In this document: positions 1-10,020 of the stretch, in pieces
Layout of the letters: every line of letters starts with the position of its first letter
How positions within the stretch are numbered: position 1 is the first letter of the stretch
Source: Fragilaria radians
Lineage: Eukaryota; Bacillariophyta; Fragilariophyceae; Fragilariales; Fragilariaceae
NCBI GenBank assembly: GCA_900642245.1
Contig: CAAAJI010000332.1
Location: forward strand, 22,657-47,267
Direction of reading: 5' to 3'
Length of the DNA: 24,611 bases
The notes under the pieces: model-generated
The model's database searches: none
The model's input: only the letters and a program-made list of their open reading frames with translations
What the model was told of the DNA's origin: nothing
Position numbers and translations under genes: made by a program

Positions 1-345
1 AATTGTAACAGCAAATCCATTTCCAAATCCATCACCTTCAAGAGTAATTGATGTCAAGGTTGAATTGACTTCCAGTGCTTTAGCAATCACATCTGCATTT
101 TCGTGTTGATTGTCATAACGGAAAAAAATTGATGTCCATGTCGAATTGACTTTCAAAACTTCGGCAATTACAAGTGCACCCTCACTTTCGACTTCATCCA
201 GATTCAAAGCAATACATGCTAGGGTAGAAGAATTGACTTTCAATGCTTCGGCAATCGCAATCAATTGATGTCAAGGTCGAATCGACTTTCAACATGTCAG
301 CAATTTCCATTCCACTTGGTTCAAACTGCATCAGCACTCCTTTTC
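1..345 (-). pseudogene. Leucine-rich-repeat protein gene relic, copy 1 (cut by window edge)
   Basis: Read on the minus strand, this stretch encodes ribonuclease-inhibitor-type LRR units. I see 'EIADMLKVDSTLTSI', then 'AIAEALKVNS', 'GALVIAEVLKVNSTWTSIFF' and 'ENADVIAKALEVNSTLTSI'. These fit the repeat pattern (A/V)IA-AL-VNSTLTSI-L. The reading begins near an ATG at about 332. It is not continuous: between the first unit (ending near 262) and the second (near 250) the frame changes and most of a repeat is missing. The open frame after the break runs off position 1, so the 3' part of the gene is outside the window. A diverged paralogue lies at about 8680-9120 on the same strand. LRR proteins of this class usually mediate protein binding; no partner can be inferred. 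I call it a pseudogene because of the frame break, but an intact downstream part outside the window cannot be excluded. Confidence 0.6.
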
Positions 346-479
346 TCTCTTAATGATACGATTGGATTTGTGTGCTGCATTCTCACGAAAATCTGAATGA
401 TCATGTCAAGAATCATTAGGTATGCAATCGCAACATGGATAAGGATTTTGATTTTTCCATTCAGTAGACATTTTATTAA

Positions 480-800
480 TTGATAGCATTTTGACAACTT
501 TTTGATGCAAATGCTTACGACAAAAAGAATATTTTTGCTTATCCTACATCTCGAAAAAGTGAGTACGTGGAAAGAATTAAAATCATAGTGAATTGTAATG
601 CATCTGACTTTTCAAATTCACAAGATTCGTCCGAAATAATATTTGCAAATTTCAACATTGGAACACCAAACGATCCATTGACTAGTCAAACAAAGAGCTT
701 TTTTGAGTTTAAACCTCGCGTCGCCCTGGACTGTGATTTTGGCAGTCTCCTAAGCCTCGTGTACCAATTTAGAAGGCAACATTATATGGTTTGTTTTGTA
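480..800 (-). pseudogene. Degenerate linker and small-ORF relic of the duplicated block
   Basis: Positions about 480-560 match about 10085-10180, sharing 'cttatcctacatct' with its flanks. Positions about 705-790 match the small minus-strand ORF at 10675-10890. On the minus strand the residues 'ETAK-TV---D-R-KL' are recognisable in both. In this copy the start is TTG instead of ATG and a stop codon falls just before 'ETAK'. The 83-residue plus-strand frame over 567-818 resembles nothing I recognise and lies across this relic, so I do not call it a gene. Positions 570-700 hold nothing I can identify. Confidence 0.4.
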
Positions 801-844
801 ACAACAATATCGTATTGAAATGAAAAGCTGTCCCTTTGTTCAGC

Positions 845-1045
845 TCTTTTCTGTTATCTTAGCCTCTCCATATCAATGGCAATTCGGGTCCCAACATTAT
901 AGGAAAACTTGTTGCCAAGCAGGTAGATCTGCTCTCTCAGCGTTGGATCCTTCAGTTATTTATCTCAGGAAAGTACAATTTAACAAAATGTAAAAAGAAT
1001 GATTATCGTTGAGTCCATATCAGGAGTTAGGAATATTATTTGGTC
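845..1045 (-). pseudogene. Broken copy of the small multi-pass membrane protein gene
   Basis: On the minus strand this is homologous to the 3' two thirds of the 101-aa membrane-protein gene at 10982-11287. 'EGSNAERADLPAW' matches 'EGPNAEGAAAILLLLAW'. The nucleotide runs around 862-900 and 937-960 align with 10982-11012 and 11068-11095. The copy has a stop codon just upstream of the EG motif and lost bases in the third hydrophobic segment, so it cannot encode an intact membrane protein. Homology fades beyond about 1045, where the N-terminal half and start codon should be. It lies in the same order and strand relative to the LRR relic as its paralogue. Confidence 0.55.
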
Positions 1046-2217
1046 TTTTTGCTATGGACAGATCTTTGTTACTTGATTCGCCACTCATAGACTTTTTCCT
1101 TTGATCACCAAGTGATATCGAACCAACAAAATGACGACTGTTAAGAATTCAAACTAATCAAATCCTTAAGAATAAAATAATTTGTAATGCCAGTTACCTA
1201 TCAAAAAGGTTGAATCTCATAATCCTTGTTTGCATGATTCAAATCACTGCTTAGTTTCCGTTTCTCATTGGTATATGCATTTATGTCAGGCTTATTTTTG
1301 GTAAAAAAAAATTTGCAATCTCTTCTATCCTTTTCCAAAATAGATTCTGAATCCTTGAAGCTCAGCTGAGGATGCAATTTTTGAGCTTCATTACAATTGT
1401 GAGGATACTGAAAGAAGTCTTACTCATAGAACCCCCCTTCTCAATTCAAACTCTGATTTGCTTTTATTTGACTTGATAAACTTTAATTACTCAAGACAAA
1501 CATTTCTTGAGATACAATTTATCTTCATTGATTCTGTTCTTTCTCTTGCTGTTAGTGCTAACTCTTTTGATCTAATATAGCTAGTCTGCCACACTGGTTG
1601 AAAGCCCTTTCAGAATGATAATCAATGATCTTGTCCGAAAACATTTTTTATGATTTGAAATCGTGATTGAGACTGTTTCAGAGTACATTTTCAATCAATT
1701 TTGTCTCTCGTGAATCGGGTTACTGTTGCCATCATCAACTGTTTGGTTTGTTGAAATATTGTTTGCTACAGCTGAATGAATGGCTGGAGTATATGAATTG
1801 TTAAGGACCAAATTAATGAGTTTTTATTCATGAAATAGTCAGTGCCAAATATGATTTTCCTATTTATTTCTAATTTCATATCAAGCTTGTTAGCCCTTTA
1901 CATTTTCGCTTCATCTTTCATCGTTTACTTTGCCTAGAACTCCATAAAAGGTTGCTGATTTGAGGTTATAGATAAGAGAAACTTCTAAACTATTCTGAAT
2001 TTTACCTCATTGCCTAAAAAACCTCCAATTTTAGAACCATTTAAGGCCCTTTCTTTTGTAGTTCTTATCATCTCTATTGAGCCTCAAAAAGTCATTGACA
2101 TGTATCCTAAAGCCATTGTTGCAAAAAAATCATAAGAATATTGATGATTAGATATTCAGAAGCATTGAAAATGATTTTTTCATTTGATTGTTCTAAGGGA
2201 AATAATCAGACAAACGC
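1046..2217. other. Intergenic, AT-rich, nothing identified
   Basis: Both strands were read. There is no open frame of useful length, no RNA gene signature and no long repeat. Because the region lies between a decayed gene block and a retroelement fragment it may be old transposon DNA, but no diagnostic motif remains. Confidence 0.5.
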
Positions 2218-3046
2218 TTAGTCAAAAGGATTATCCTCATCTAAGGTTTCCTGTTTTAAGTCAAATGATCTGAGCATGTTATTGACCACCTTGTGGATTT
2301 GCTCAATGATTGCATTTGCTTGAGGATTATGAATTGTAGTTGGTTTGGCTTTAATGCCATAGTTCTCATACATTTGTTTAAAACTCACGTTTGAATTTGC
2401 CCCCATAGTCAAAGACAATAAATTGTAGACAGGATATTGTGCCAACCAGGTATTATGAAACAAATCCTGGATGGAAGTAGCCATCTTAGAATTGGCTTGG
2501 ACAATCTCAAACCATCCAGTGGCTGGATTAATCATCGTGAGAGCAAGCAGACAGTGTGTCTTGAGTGGAGTCTTTATGGTAAAAGGACCCACCAGATCTA
2601 CACAAAGCATGACCCAGGGGTCAGATGCTGCTGTCTTGGGAGGCAAGCAATCATATTTTTTAATGTTCCTTTTATATTGAAATTGACAGAGTGGGCGAGT
2701 GGAACAGAAATATTCAACATCCTGTGTTAGTCCAGGCCATGTCATAGTGTCCCTGATAGTCTGTTCAGTACAGGTCTGCCCTGGATGAAGTAAATATTCA
2801 TGATACCAGGAGAGTACTCTATATCTTAACTTTATCCTTAAAATATAGAAGGTCATATCCTTCAATGTGTTGCAAAGAGTAATGGGGTTGTGATAAGCTT
2901 TTTCTCTGAGTCCTTTGACTTTCACCTGTTCCTTAAAGATTAAGGCAGTATGCATGGGAAATTTGATGTTTCTAAATTCTGATTTGGAGAGAAGCACTAA
3001 GACCTCCTTTTTGTAAATCTTTAGATCATCAATGTCTAGTCTGACT
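2218..3046 (-). mobile_element. pol (integrase): Ty3/gypsy retrotransposon pol fragment, integrase region, copy 1
   Basis: The open frame encodes the integrase part of a gypsy-type polyprotein and reads upstream to about 3046. In order it holds the end of the linker after RNase H ('RLDIDDLKI'), the H2C2 zinc region ('WYHEYLLHPGQT' to 'CSTRPLCQ'), the core start 'VMLCVDLVGPF' with the first catalytic Asp, and 'NPQANAIIEQIH' with the catalytic Glu. The zinc site is damaged: the second Cys pair reads C-x4-C because a Cys has become Arg. Around 2380-2440 the open frame is wrong; the neighbouring frame shows 'FIVFDYGGKFKREF', the true second catalytic segment. The fragment stops abruptly at 2218 after 'EDNPF'. 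RT, RNase H and LTRs are absent here. It is a dead fragment that shares 104 of 105 bases with the second fragment (2226-2330 against 8014-8118). Confidence 0.85.
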
Positions 3047-3352
3047 TACCTTGACTAGGATCAAGAAGCAAAAATCCCTAATAATAGGTTGTAAGTAATC
3101 ACTGTTTAATTATAATCATTTAACAAAAAGCGTTCCTTAGAGGGAAAGGTTATTTTAAGGTTAATTCATGTCCACAAATAACGGACTTTGTTGTATAATG
3201 TCTGAATGTAAGTCACAGACTTTCCTGAAGGGTTAACACTAACAAGGAAATATGTAAGACCTTGTACATAAGTCTACAAGGATAAGTGCACTTTCGATCA
3301 TGATCATGTGACGTGACTTTTTCGAAAAGCCTGTCCAGAGAACACATTAAAG
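3047..3352. other. Upstream region of the ATPase gene
   Basis: This interval separates the minus-strand integrase fragment from the plus-strand ATPase start and presumably holds the ATPase promoter and 5' UTR. I see no TATA element or other motif I can defend. The short minus-strand frame at 3213-3398 overlaps the ATPase start and is not credible as a gene. Confidence 0.4.
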
Positions 3353-6300
3353 ATGGATCAACAACAAAGTCCCCTCCTGTCAACACTTGTAAAATCATTA
3401 CAATACAGAGGTTCTTTCGCTAATGATGGAATATTGCGTTCGACGAAATCAGAACGATTAGAATTTGATAGTGACTCATCAAGTAGTAAGAATTTCAGTC
3501 TATCAAAGAATAGCATTCTTGTAGGACGTGATGAAGAAACCAAGCAACTGCAGGAATGCTTTTCTCATATAATTGAACAACATACAACTGAACTAGTAGT
3601 CATTCACGGAACATCCGTCTGTGGGAAAAGTGGATTGGTACAATCATTTGCAAGGAATCTACCAACAGAAGTTCTCTATGTTGAAGGTAAATTTGATCAG
3701 CTTCAATCTCATTCTCCTTATTCTGCGCTTGTTACAGCTTCAGATCAAATCTGTCGACAAATTTTGAATCAGAAAAATTGTAGTGACATTCGTGATCGAG
3801 TTCGATCCGTCTTAGGTCCTGAAGTCAATCTTCTAGGAAATCTGATACCAAAATTGCTTGAAATAAGTGAAGATGATTCCGATCAAGTAAGCAAGCTGAA
3901 CAGAGAAGAAATTATGGGAAAGTCATTTAAGAGATTTAAGCAATTATTTCGATCCTTTGTACGTTCGGTGGCGTCGTCAGAGAATCCGCTAATTTTATTC
4001 TTAGATGACATACAATGGGCTGATCATGCTTCTTTAGATGTTTTGAAGTCGATCATTACCGATACTTTGGCAAGCAACATATTGATTATTTGTGCTTACC
4101 GTGAGGGTGAAATATCGATGGATTTGTTACGAAAGTATAATCTTGCAGATGACATGTTTCAGGGCGATGATGCCGACTCGTCATCGTCGAGTACTTCAAC
4201 TTACTCTGCTCGTATCACCGACATTTTTCTTGGTTCCTTGGACGCTATTCAACTAAATGACCTGATGTCCATAAAACTTGATATGGATACGTCGTCCACG
4301 ATGTCGTTAAGTCAGCTCATTTTGAAGAAGACAGATGGTAATCCCTTTTATGTCCTCATCTTTCTTGAAGCTATTCATAGGAAAGGTTTATTATCAATTG
4401 CATGCAATGGTGAATGGAACTGGGACGAGTCTGAAATCATGCAGATGACCAACGTTTCGCAGAATTTGGCCTCCATCTTGGAGACAAGGATGAAAAATCT
4501 TCCTGAACAAGTACGATCGATATTACAAATGGCATCTTTCATCGGTCATGAGTTTCCCATTGTCGTTCTAATCACAATCGTGTACGAGGAACAAGATATC
4601 ATATCGGGGGAATACAGCTTCGAGCGTAAGTCTAGAAAAACTATCCACGAATGGATCACCTCGGCGTTAAATGTAGCCGTGAAGGAAGGTCTTTTAGAAA
4701 AGCTAAGTCGAGACGATGAATACAAGTTCGCCCATGACAAGATCCAAGAAGTTCTCTACGAAGGCCTAATGCCTGACGAAATGGAAAGGAAATTATTGCA
4801 CCAACGTATAGGTACATTAATATGGAACTCAGTAAAAGATAAGGATTTATCGAAGATTGATGATTCCTTTGTCTTATTGGCTGCAGATAATCTAAATCGT
4901 GCAGCATGTATTGTTGACTACTCAGGCGATAGATACTATCTAATTGAATTGAATCTGGTTGCGGCAAAACGAATGATTAACAAATCTGCTTTCCTGTTGG
5001 CATCGGATTACCTACGGCTTGCAATTTCCTTGCTGGTGCCTAATGTTTGTTGGGATGAGAAATATGACTTGTGTTTGGACTTGTTCAATACAGCTGCAGA
5101 AACGGAGAAAAATATTGGATGTTATTCACGTAGTGCGGATTTGATCGCAGAAATTCATGAGCATGCCAAAGTTCTTCATCATCGATCAACAGCATTTATA
5201 ATTGAAATGGATTCTTTGACTACTCAGGGCTACATCAAGGGTTCAATAATCCTTGGTTTGAGTGTTCTACATCAATTTGGAATCCGATTTCCTCGCAAAA
5301 TTAAAGTTGCGGGTGTTGTAAATGAGTTTATCATGGCAAAGGCAAAGCTAGGCAGGCGACGATTGGAAGACTTGCTTTCACTTCATGAGATTACTGATGA
5401 GACCGTTTTACTTTCAATGTCAATCATGAAAATAGTTGCGATCAGTGCATTTATTCTTGGCGATGTATACAAAGAAACGTTCGCTGCTATCTGTCTTCGT
5501 ATGTTTCGTTGCACTCTTAAATATGGTGTGTCAAGGATGCACACGCCTATAAGTTTAGCCTTTTGGGGATCAATACATGCTGCTTTGGGAAAATTCGATG
5601 TTTCCATAGAATGTGGAAGATTGTCTTTTGCTTTAATCGAAAAGTATAATTTGAATTCTATAAGGGGATCGGCAACCATAATTAACCTTGCTTCCAATCA
5701 CTTTTGGAAGGAAACTTTAGATTCCGCTTCTCGTCATAAGTTCTTGCTTGCATACCAACTTGCAATGAGCTATGGCGATATTTATTTTGCTCACTTAGGA
5801 TTTAACACATGGATTGTAAGCACAATCTACTTTGACGACCCGATATCTGGCATACATCAAGATGTGAGAAGTGTTGTAAACGAGATGCGAGATTTTGATT
5901 CAAATAATGCTTTGGCATTTCTTCTTCCTTTGTGGCAAGCAGTAAGTTCCTTTGCTTTACAATTCTTATACCGTAAATTTACTGAGATTGAAACTGCTTT
6001 ATCTACTGCAGCTTCTCAATTTATCTGGAGATGTTTGTAATCATGATCCTTCACAGTTACAAGGAGAAGCTCTAGACGAATCGTTTGCATGCAGCATTAA
6101 AGCTATGGATTCCAAATTAGCAATTTTCAATTTGCTAATGATGGAGTCCATTGTAAGTTACGTGTTTGATGGTATGGAACTTATGAGGAAGAACCTTTCA
6201 TTCATAACTAGGTACAGAAATGAAGCGCAAGGCCATTTTTCCATGGGCTTAAACCAAACTTGGGTAGCATTATTTCACTACGAAAGCTACTATATTACAG

Positions 6301-6668
6301 GAAAGTATATGCACTGGAGACTTGCACGTAGGTCACATCGGAAGGTTCACTATTGGTCCAAAACAGGAAATAAAATGTACTTTGGCCCAAATTGTCTCTT
6401 GGATGCAATGGCACAACTCTGCATTTATAAATCATCAAGTGATGAACTAATCTCAAGCTTTGAGAAGGCTGCAAAGGGATGCACATTTAGTAAATCTCGA
6501 TTGTTTGAGGCTCTTGCATATGAACGTTTGGCCAAAGTATTGCACAAGTACGATCCTCCAGAAACAAGGCGTTGTGATCTTTATCAAAATCAAGCTCTTG
6601 CTGTTTACAGAAAATGGGGAGCCATTGCAAAGATCGATCATCTTGAACATTCCTTTGACAAAATATGA
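3353..6668 (+). CDS. AAA_16-type predicted ATPase with helical-repeat C-terminal half, two exons
   Basis: Exon 1 is 3353-5941 and exon 2 is 6012-6668, giving 1081 aa; the 70-bp intron has GTAAGT and CTGCAG ends and splices in phase. An N-terminal tail of about 55 residues rich in Ser is followed by 'LVGRDEETKQL' (57-67), Walker A GTSVCGKS (86-93), 'EGKFDQ' plus 'SPYSAL' (111-126), and Walker B 'LILFLDD' (213-219) with 'IQWAD'. Next come 'TDGNPFY' (327-333) and 'FAHDKIQEVLYEGL' (459-472), a signature of this STAND-like family. The rest looks like TPR-type helices and ends at 'YRKWGAIAKIDHLE' (1062-1075), where the ATPase module of these proteins usually ends. Relatives often carry an added Ser/Thr kinase, histidine kinase or nucleotide cyclase domain. 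None is visible here, so the role (ATP-dependent signalling switch or scaffold) is inferred. No signal peptide or membrane segment was seen. The ATG at 3353 is the first Met of the long frame. Confidence 0.88.
5942..6011 (+). other. Intron of the ATPase gene
   Basis: The 70-bp intron is bounded by GTAAGT and CTGCAG. Removing it joins 'LPLWQA' to 'LLNLSGDV' in frame, restoring the WQALLNL-type join familiar from relatives. Without splicing, exon 1 would end at a stop at 6038-6040. Confidence 0.88.
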
Positions 6669-6935
6669 ATTGGAGATAATGCCTGTCATTGGGCTTTGGG
6701 AACAATGACTTTAATTCCAAGTCAAGATAGCTATAACTCAGTTTAAATGTTGTGCAAAAGGATAATCAAGTTTTGTATTTTTTCTAGTTTCTTGTGCAAG
6801 CAAGACCCTGATGTCATAAGATTTGAATGGTCTCCATTCTTATTTTGAGTGTCTCTTGGAGTATCAAACGGAGGGGGCTTGATTTATAAGTACAACAATT
6901 CCTGTTGTGGAATGTCCCGTCATAAACAGGTACCA
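6669..6935. other. 3' flank of the ATPase gene
   Basis: This short AT-rich stretch lies between the ATPase stop codon and the probable LTR. I see no gene or clear polyadenylation signal. Confidence 0.4.
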
Positions 6936-7601
6936 TGTGCTCAATCATAAAACAAATTAATCTTAATGAATCATAAAATCTAGGTCATTGAGGCTACAAC
7001 TAGAAATGCAATTTGCTCTAAGCTACTCTGAGAGTTCATACAAATTGTAAGTTATGATCTAAAAAGTTACTTTTATTCCTAGTTCTCTTGTGAATCTATT
7101 GCAACGTGTTTCCTTGACCTAGTAATCTCTTTAGCTTATGTGTTAGATTCAACACTTAACATTTAGACTTTGTGATCTTAAATTCACAACTTAGATTCAT
7201 CTATCATAAATCTTGATAGATTCCTATTTGTTAGTTAGGAATCTGTAATAGTTATTCCTACCATTTGAAATGGCAGTCCTGAAAGATGTTAAATGATCTT
7301 CTTCGTTTATAAGCAATATTAAGCATCACTAAATTTATACAAGACTATGTCTTAATTGAATTTGTGGAATGTATAGAAAGAATGGTTACCTATGTGACCT
7401 ATTCTAGTTTTAGATGATTAAATTCAAGAATATTAATCCTACTATTATTGATTAGTAGTAACAATAACTTTGGACATCTCCAGTATCGGTACACACACAC
7501 ATCTCTTAGCCTTATTAATTTATTATAGTATTATTAGGCTGTATTGCTTACAACCTATAGTATTAGGTATTATCGTAATGAACTTAAGTCAAGGTATGTC
7601 A
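6936..7601 (-). mobile_element. Probable long terminal repeat (3' LTR) of the gypsy element at 7724-8545
   Basis: The LTR lies immediately downstream, in element sense, of the gypsy pol fragment. Its inner edge is marked by a polypurine-like tract (CCTTGGGGGCAAA on the minus strand, 7602-7614) directly followed by TGACA, the usual LTR start. The outer end is placed at TGTGCTCAATC (6936), which reads ...GAGCACA in element sense; this end is less certain. It contains an 8-bp inverted repeat, gattccta at 7219-7226 and taggaatc at 7236-7243. A diverged copy in the opposite orientation is at about 9600-10020, which supports a dispersed repeat. No second LTR is present on the other side of the pol fragment, so target-site duplications cannot be checked. 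Confidence 0.65.
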
Positions 7602-7723
7602 TTTGCCCCCAAGGTTATACATAACCTGAGGGTTTTATTGGAAAGGTGAGATTCAGCGGATATTAACTTGCTCTCTCGCAATTCCTTTTTGAATCTGGAC
7701 TGTGCCATTATTATGTTACTGTG

Positions 7724-8545
7724 TTAGTGAGTATGGTCCCGTACAAGGTGTTGAGAGTTTCCGAAGTATTCCAGGTGTCTTTTATTGAACTTGGTCTCCA
7801 ACCTTATATTCATGAGGAATTTGGCTCTTATTTTCTTTTTATTGAACTTATTGATTATGTCCTGTTTTCTTTTTTGGATTCTATCCCAATTTGCCTTGAA
7901 TGCAATATTGTGAATCATATCACTGCCAAACATCAACTAACAAGGTGTTGCCTTTAGTGTTGTATGATAGGTGCTTCTAATAGCCCAGGCAGTAGATTGC
8001 AGGAAGTACTCAGAAGGATTATCCTCATCTAAGGTTTCCTGTTTTAAGTCAAATGATCTGAGCATGTTATTGACCACCTTGTGAATTTGCTCAATGATTG
8101 CATTTGCTTGAGGATTATTATTTATATGTTCTGCATGAAGTTTAATTGGATAACCCAACAAGATATTTTTATAGTCTTTGCAAGTTGCACTAGTAGATAG
8201 CAAGTCATGTTCCGTTGTGGTGTATCTTCATTAGGCTGCATTAAGCTTACGTGAATAAAGGCTATGGGCTTTTTATCTTGCATAATGACTGCTGCCAGCT
8301 GAGATGCATCAGTGTAAATGTGGAATGGTTTATCAAAATGTGGGTATGCTGGAAGCAGCTCAGTTTCAATAACCTTTTTGATTTTGTCAAATAGATGTTG
8401 ATGACTGGGGAACCATTCAAATTTTACATTACTTGATGTGAGACTAGTCAAAGGAGCTAGTAACTCATTCCGGCAAAACCACATGTCTCAATAATAGTTC
8501 ACTATGCCTAAGAATTGACGTAGTTCTTTCTTGGTTTTAGTCACT
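7724..8545 (-). mobile_element. pol (RT/RNase H - integrase remnant): Ty3/gypsy pol fragment with internal deletion and stop codons, copy 2
   Basis: Reading minus strand from about 8545: the reverse-transcriptase end 'TKKELRQFLGIVNYY', an in-frame TGA, then 'DMWFCRNELLAPLTSL'. The RNase H start follows: 'KPFHIYTDAS' and 'VIMQDKKPIAF'. A frame change follows, then 'KNILLGYPIKLHAEH' from the RNase H end, fused directly to 'NPQANAIIEQIHKVVNN' from the second half of the integrase core. The H2C2 site and the first two catalytic Asp are deleted at about 8119-8125. The frame continues through 'FLQSTAWAIRSTYHTTL' to an in-frame TAG (7939-7937) in place of Gln, then 'MFGSDMIHNIAFKANWDRIQKRKQDIIN', and shifts frame afterwards. 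The element cannot be autonomous. Its probable LTR follows at 6936-7601. Confidence 0.85.
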
Positions 8546-8559
8546 GACCTGAATGCATG

Positions 8560-8679
8560 ACTGAGTAAATTAAACATAGGTCCAAGAAAGGAAATTCTGT
8601 CATGTAATTTAAGTGAGAGAGTGAATTTTTGATGCTTTGAAAATTGCAACTCCATCTTCGTTTTTCATTTTCATAACGT
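8560..8679. other. Junction between gypsy fragment and LRR relic
   Basis: On the minus strand this is where the reverse transcriptase should continue upstream, but no RT motif can be read here. The element appears truncated at its 5' side near 8550-8650, where the duplicated block begins. Confidence 0.35.
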
Positions 8680-9120
8680 CCTAAAGCAATTGATGTCAAG
8701 GATAAATCCCTTGATGATACTCAAAGAGTATTAAGAAATCATAACTACGTAACAGCAGATTCAGTTAGTTCATCAACAAACGCTCCTTCATTTCCAACTC
8801 TGCAACGTATAAGAAAGAGTAATGCTATGGTTGAATTGTCTTTCAGCGATTCAACAATCACATCTGCATTTTCATGCAGAATTTCAAAGCAGAGAAAAAT
8901 TGATGTCAATGTCAAATCGACCTTCCAAACCTTGGCAATTTCAAGTGCATCTTCATTTTCAACTTTATACAGATTCAAATCAACAGATAAGTTTGAATTC
9001 ACTTTCAATACTTCGAAATTTGCAGCTAAACCTTCATTTCCCAATAAATCATCTGAGATCATTTAATGTCAAGGTCAAATCGACTAAGCAATTTTAATTC
9101 CACAGGTTCAAGCTGCAGCA
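8680..9120 (-). pseudogene. Leucine-rich-repeat protein gene relic, copy 2
   Basis: A 105-aa minus-strand frame (9062-8745, ATG start) encodes degraded LRR units: 'NFEVLKVNSNLSVDLNLYKV', 'EDALEIAKVWKVDLTLTSIFL' and 'ENADVIVESLKDNSTI'. It aligns with the relic at 1-345 unit by unit, for example 'HENADVIAKALEVNSTLTSI' there against 'HENADVIVESLKDNSTIALL' here. The segment equivalent to the first repeat of copy 1 (about 9065-9105) has lost frame and acquired stop codons. A further unit remnant encoding 'LTSI' is recognisable near 8690-8705 beyond the stop. Canonical Leu/Asn positions are eroded. The 91-aa and 79-aa plus-strand frames here are antisense shadows. Pseudogene is the best call; a short expressed fragment cannot be ruled out. 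Confidence 0.6.
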
Positions 9121-9599
9121 GCCCTCATTCTCTTACTACTACGATTGGCTGAAAGATCACTCCTTAGCAAATCATCATTTATACAATCACAAAAGGAAAA
9201 TGTTTTAGATTTTTTCAATTCAGCATTATGAAACAGAACCTGTCATGCGAATGCTATCCGCTTCAACTAAAATAAAATTTGGATAAAACATTGAAGATAA
9301 TTTCCTCCCATTTCATTTGCCCTAGATTACACATTATATGATAACAACAATTTACACCATGAGTCTTATACAAATGTCGTACACAGCATTTTCTGCTTGT
9401 CATGAAAGCGTGGCATTCCAATCTGCATCATAAAGTTTAGTTTTACAACATTGATGTCATTCACACACTCCTCTCTGTTTTATTGGGATAGCTATATTAT
9501 GCACAATTTTCCTGATTAACTGAAAGCTTTTACTTCTTCTGAGGCCATTAATTTTTAATCTATTCCAATGCTACTACTGGGAATACAGATTTTGATATA

Positions 9600-10020
9600 C
9601 TTTTGTGTCAAGTTCGTATAGACAGTACCAAACACTATAGGTTTTAAGCAATACAGTCTAATAGTAATGTAACAAATTACTAAGTCTAAGAGATGTGCGG
9701 GTGTACCAAGACTAAAGATGTCCAAGTTATTGCTAGTATATAGTAAACAATACTCAAATCAACATTCTTATATTTGCCAATCTAAATCTATAATAAGTTA
9801 TGTCGTTAACAACTCTTTTTATACTTTCCACAAATTCAATATAATAAGTTATGTCGTTAACAACTCTTTTTATACTTTCCACAAATTCAATAAAGACACA
9901 GCCTTTTATGAATTTAGTAAAGCCTTAATATTGCATATAAATGAGATGATCATTAAATGTCTTTTCTGAACCGTCACATCTATACAGCAAGAATAGTTAC
10001 GTATTTCCAATAGCAAGGGG
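9600..10020 (+). mobile_element. Diverged partial LTR, opposite orientation to the LTR at 6936-7601
   Basis: On the plus strand it matches the minus strand of the LTR at 6936-7601 over roughly 400 bp, starting at the LTR's 5' end. Landmarks in order are 'actatagg', 'aagcaatacag', 'ctaagagatgtg', 'gatgtcc', 'tccacaaattcaat', 'tttagt' and a weaker tail near 10000. Similarity ends near 10020, so the 3' part of the LTR is missing here. It contains a 51-bp exact tandem duplication that the other LTR lacks. No polyprotein sequence adjoins it, so it is a solo or truncated LTR. The 83-aa frame at 9718-9969 lies inside it and is not a gene. Confidence 0.65.
9790..9891 (+). repeat. Exact 51-bp tandem duplication
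   Basis: Two perfect copies of a 51-bp unit (9790-9840 and 9841-9891) begin 'ataataagttatgtcg' and end 'ccacaaattcaat'. The homologous LTR at 6936-7601 has a single version of this segment, so the duplication arose in this copy. Perfect identity of the units inside a diverged LTR suggests it is recent. Confidence 0.9.

Noticed and set aside
567..818. 83-aa plus-strand frame
   Set aside because: No recognisable motif, and it lies antisense to a decayed stretch that matches the right-hand duplicated block.
2437..2730. 97-aa and 69-aa plus-strand frames
   Set aside because: Antisense shadows of the gypsy integrase fragment.
4546..5697. Three minus-strand frames of 64-104 aa
   Set aside because: They lie inside the ATPase gene, whose protein is clearly recognisable on the other strand.
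7490..7500. Short (AC)n run as a possible microsatellite
   Set aside because: Only about five units, within the LTR; the related LTR has a degenerate version, so it is ordinary LTR sequence.
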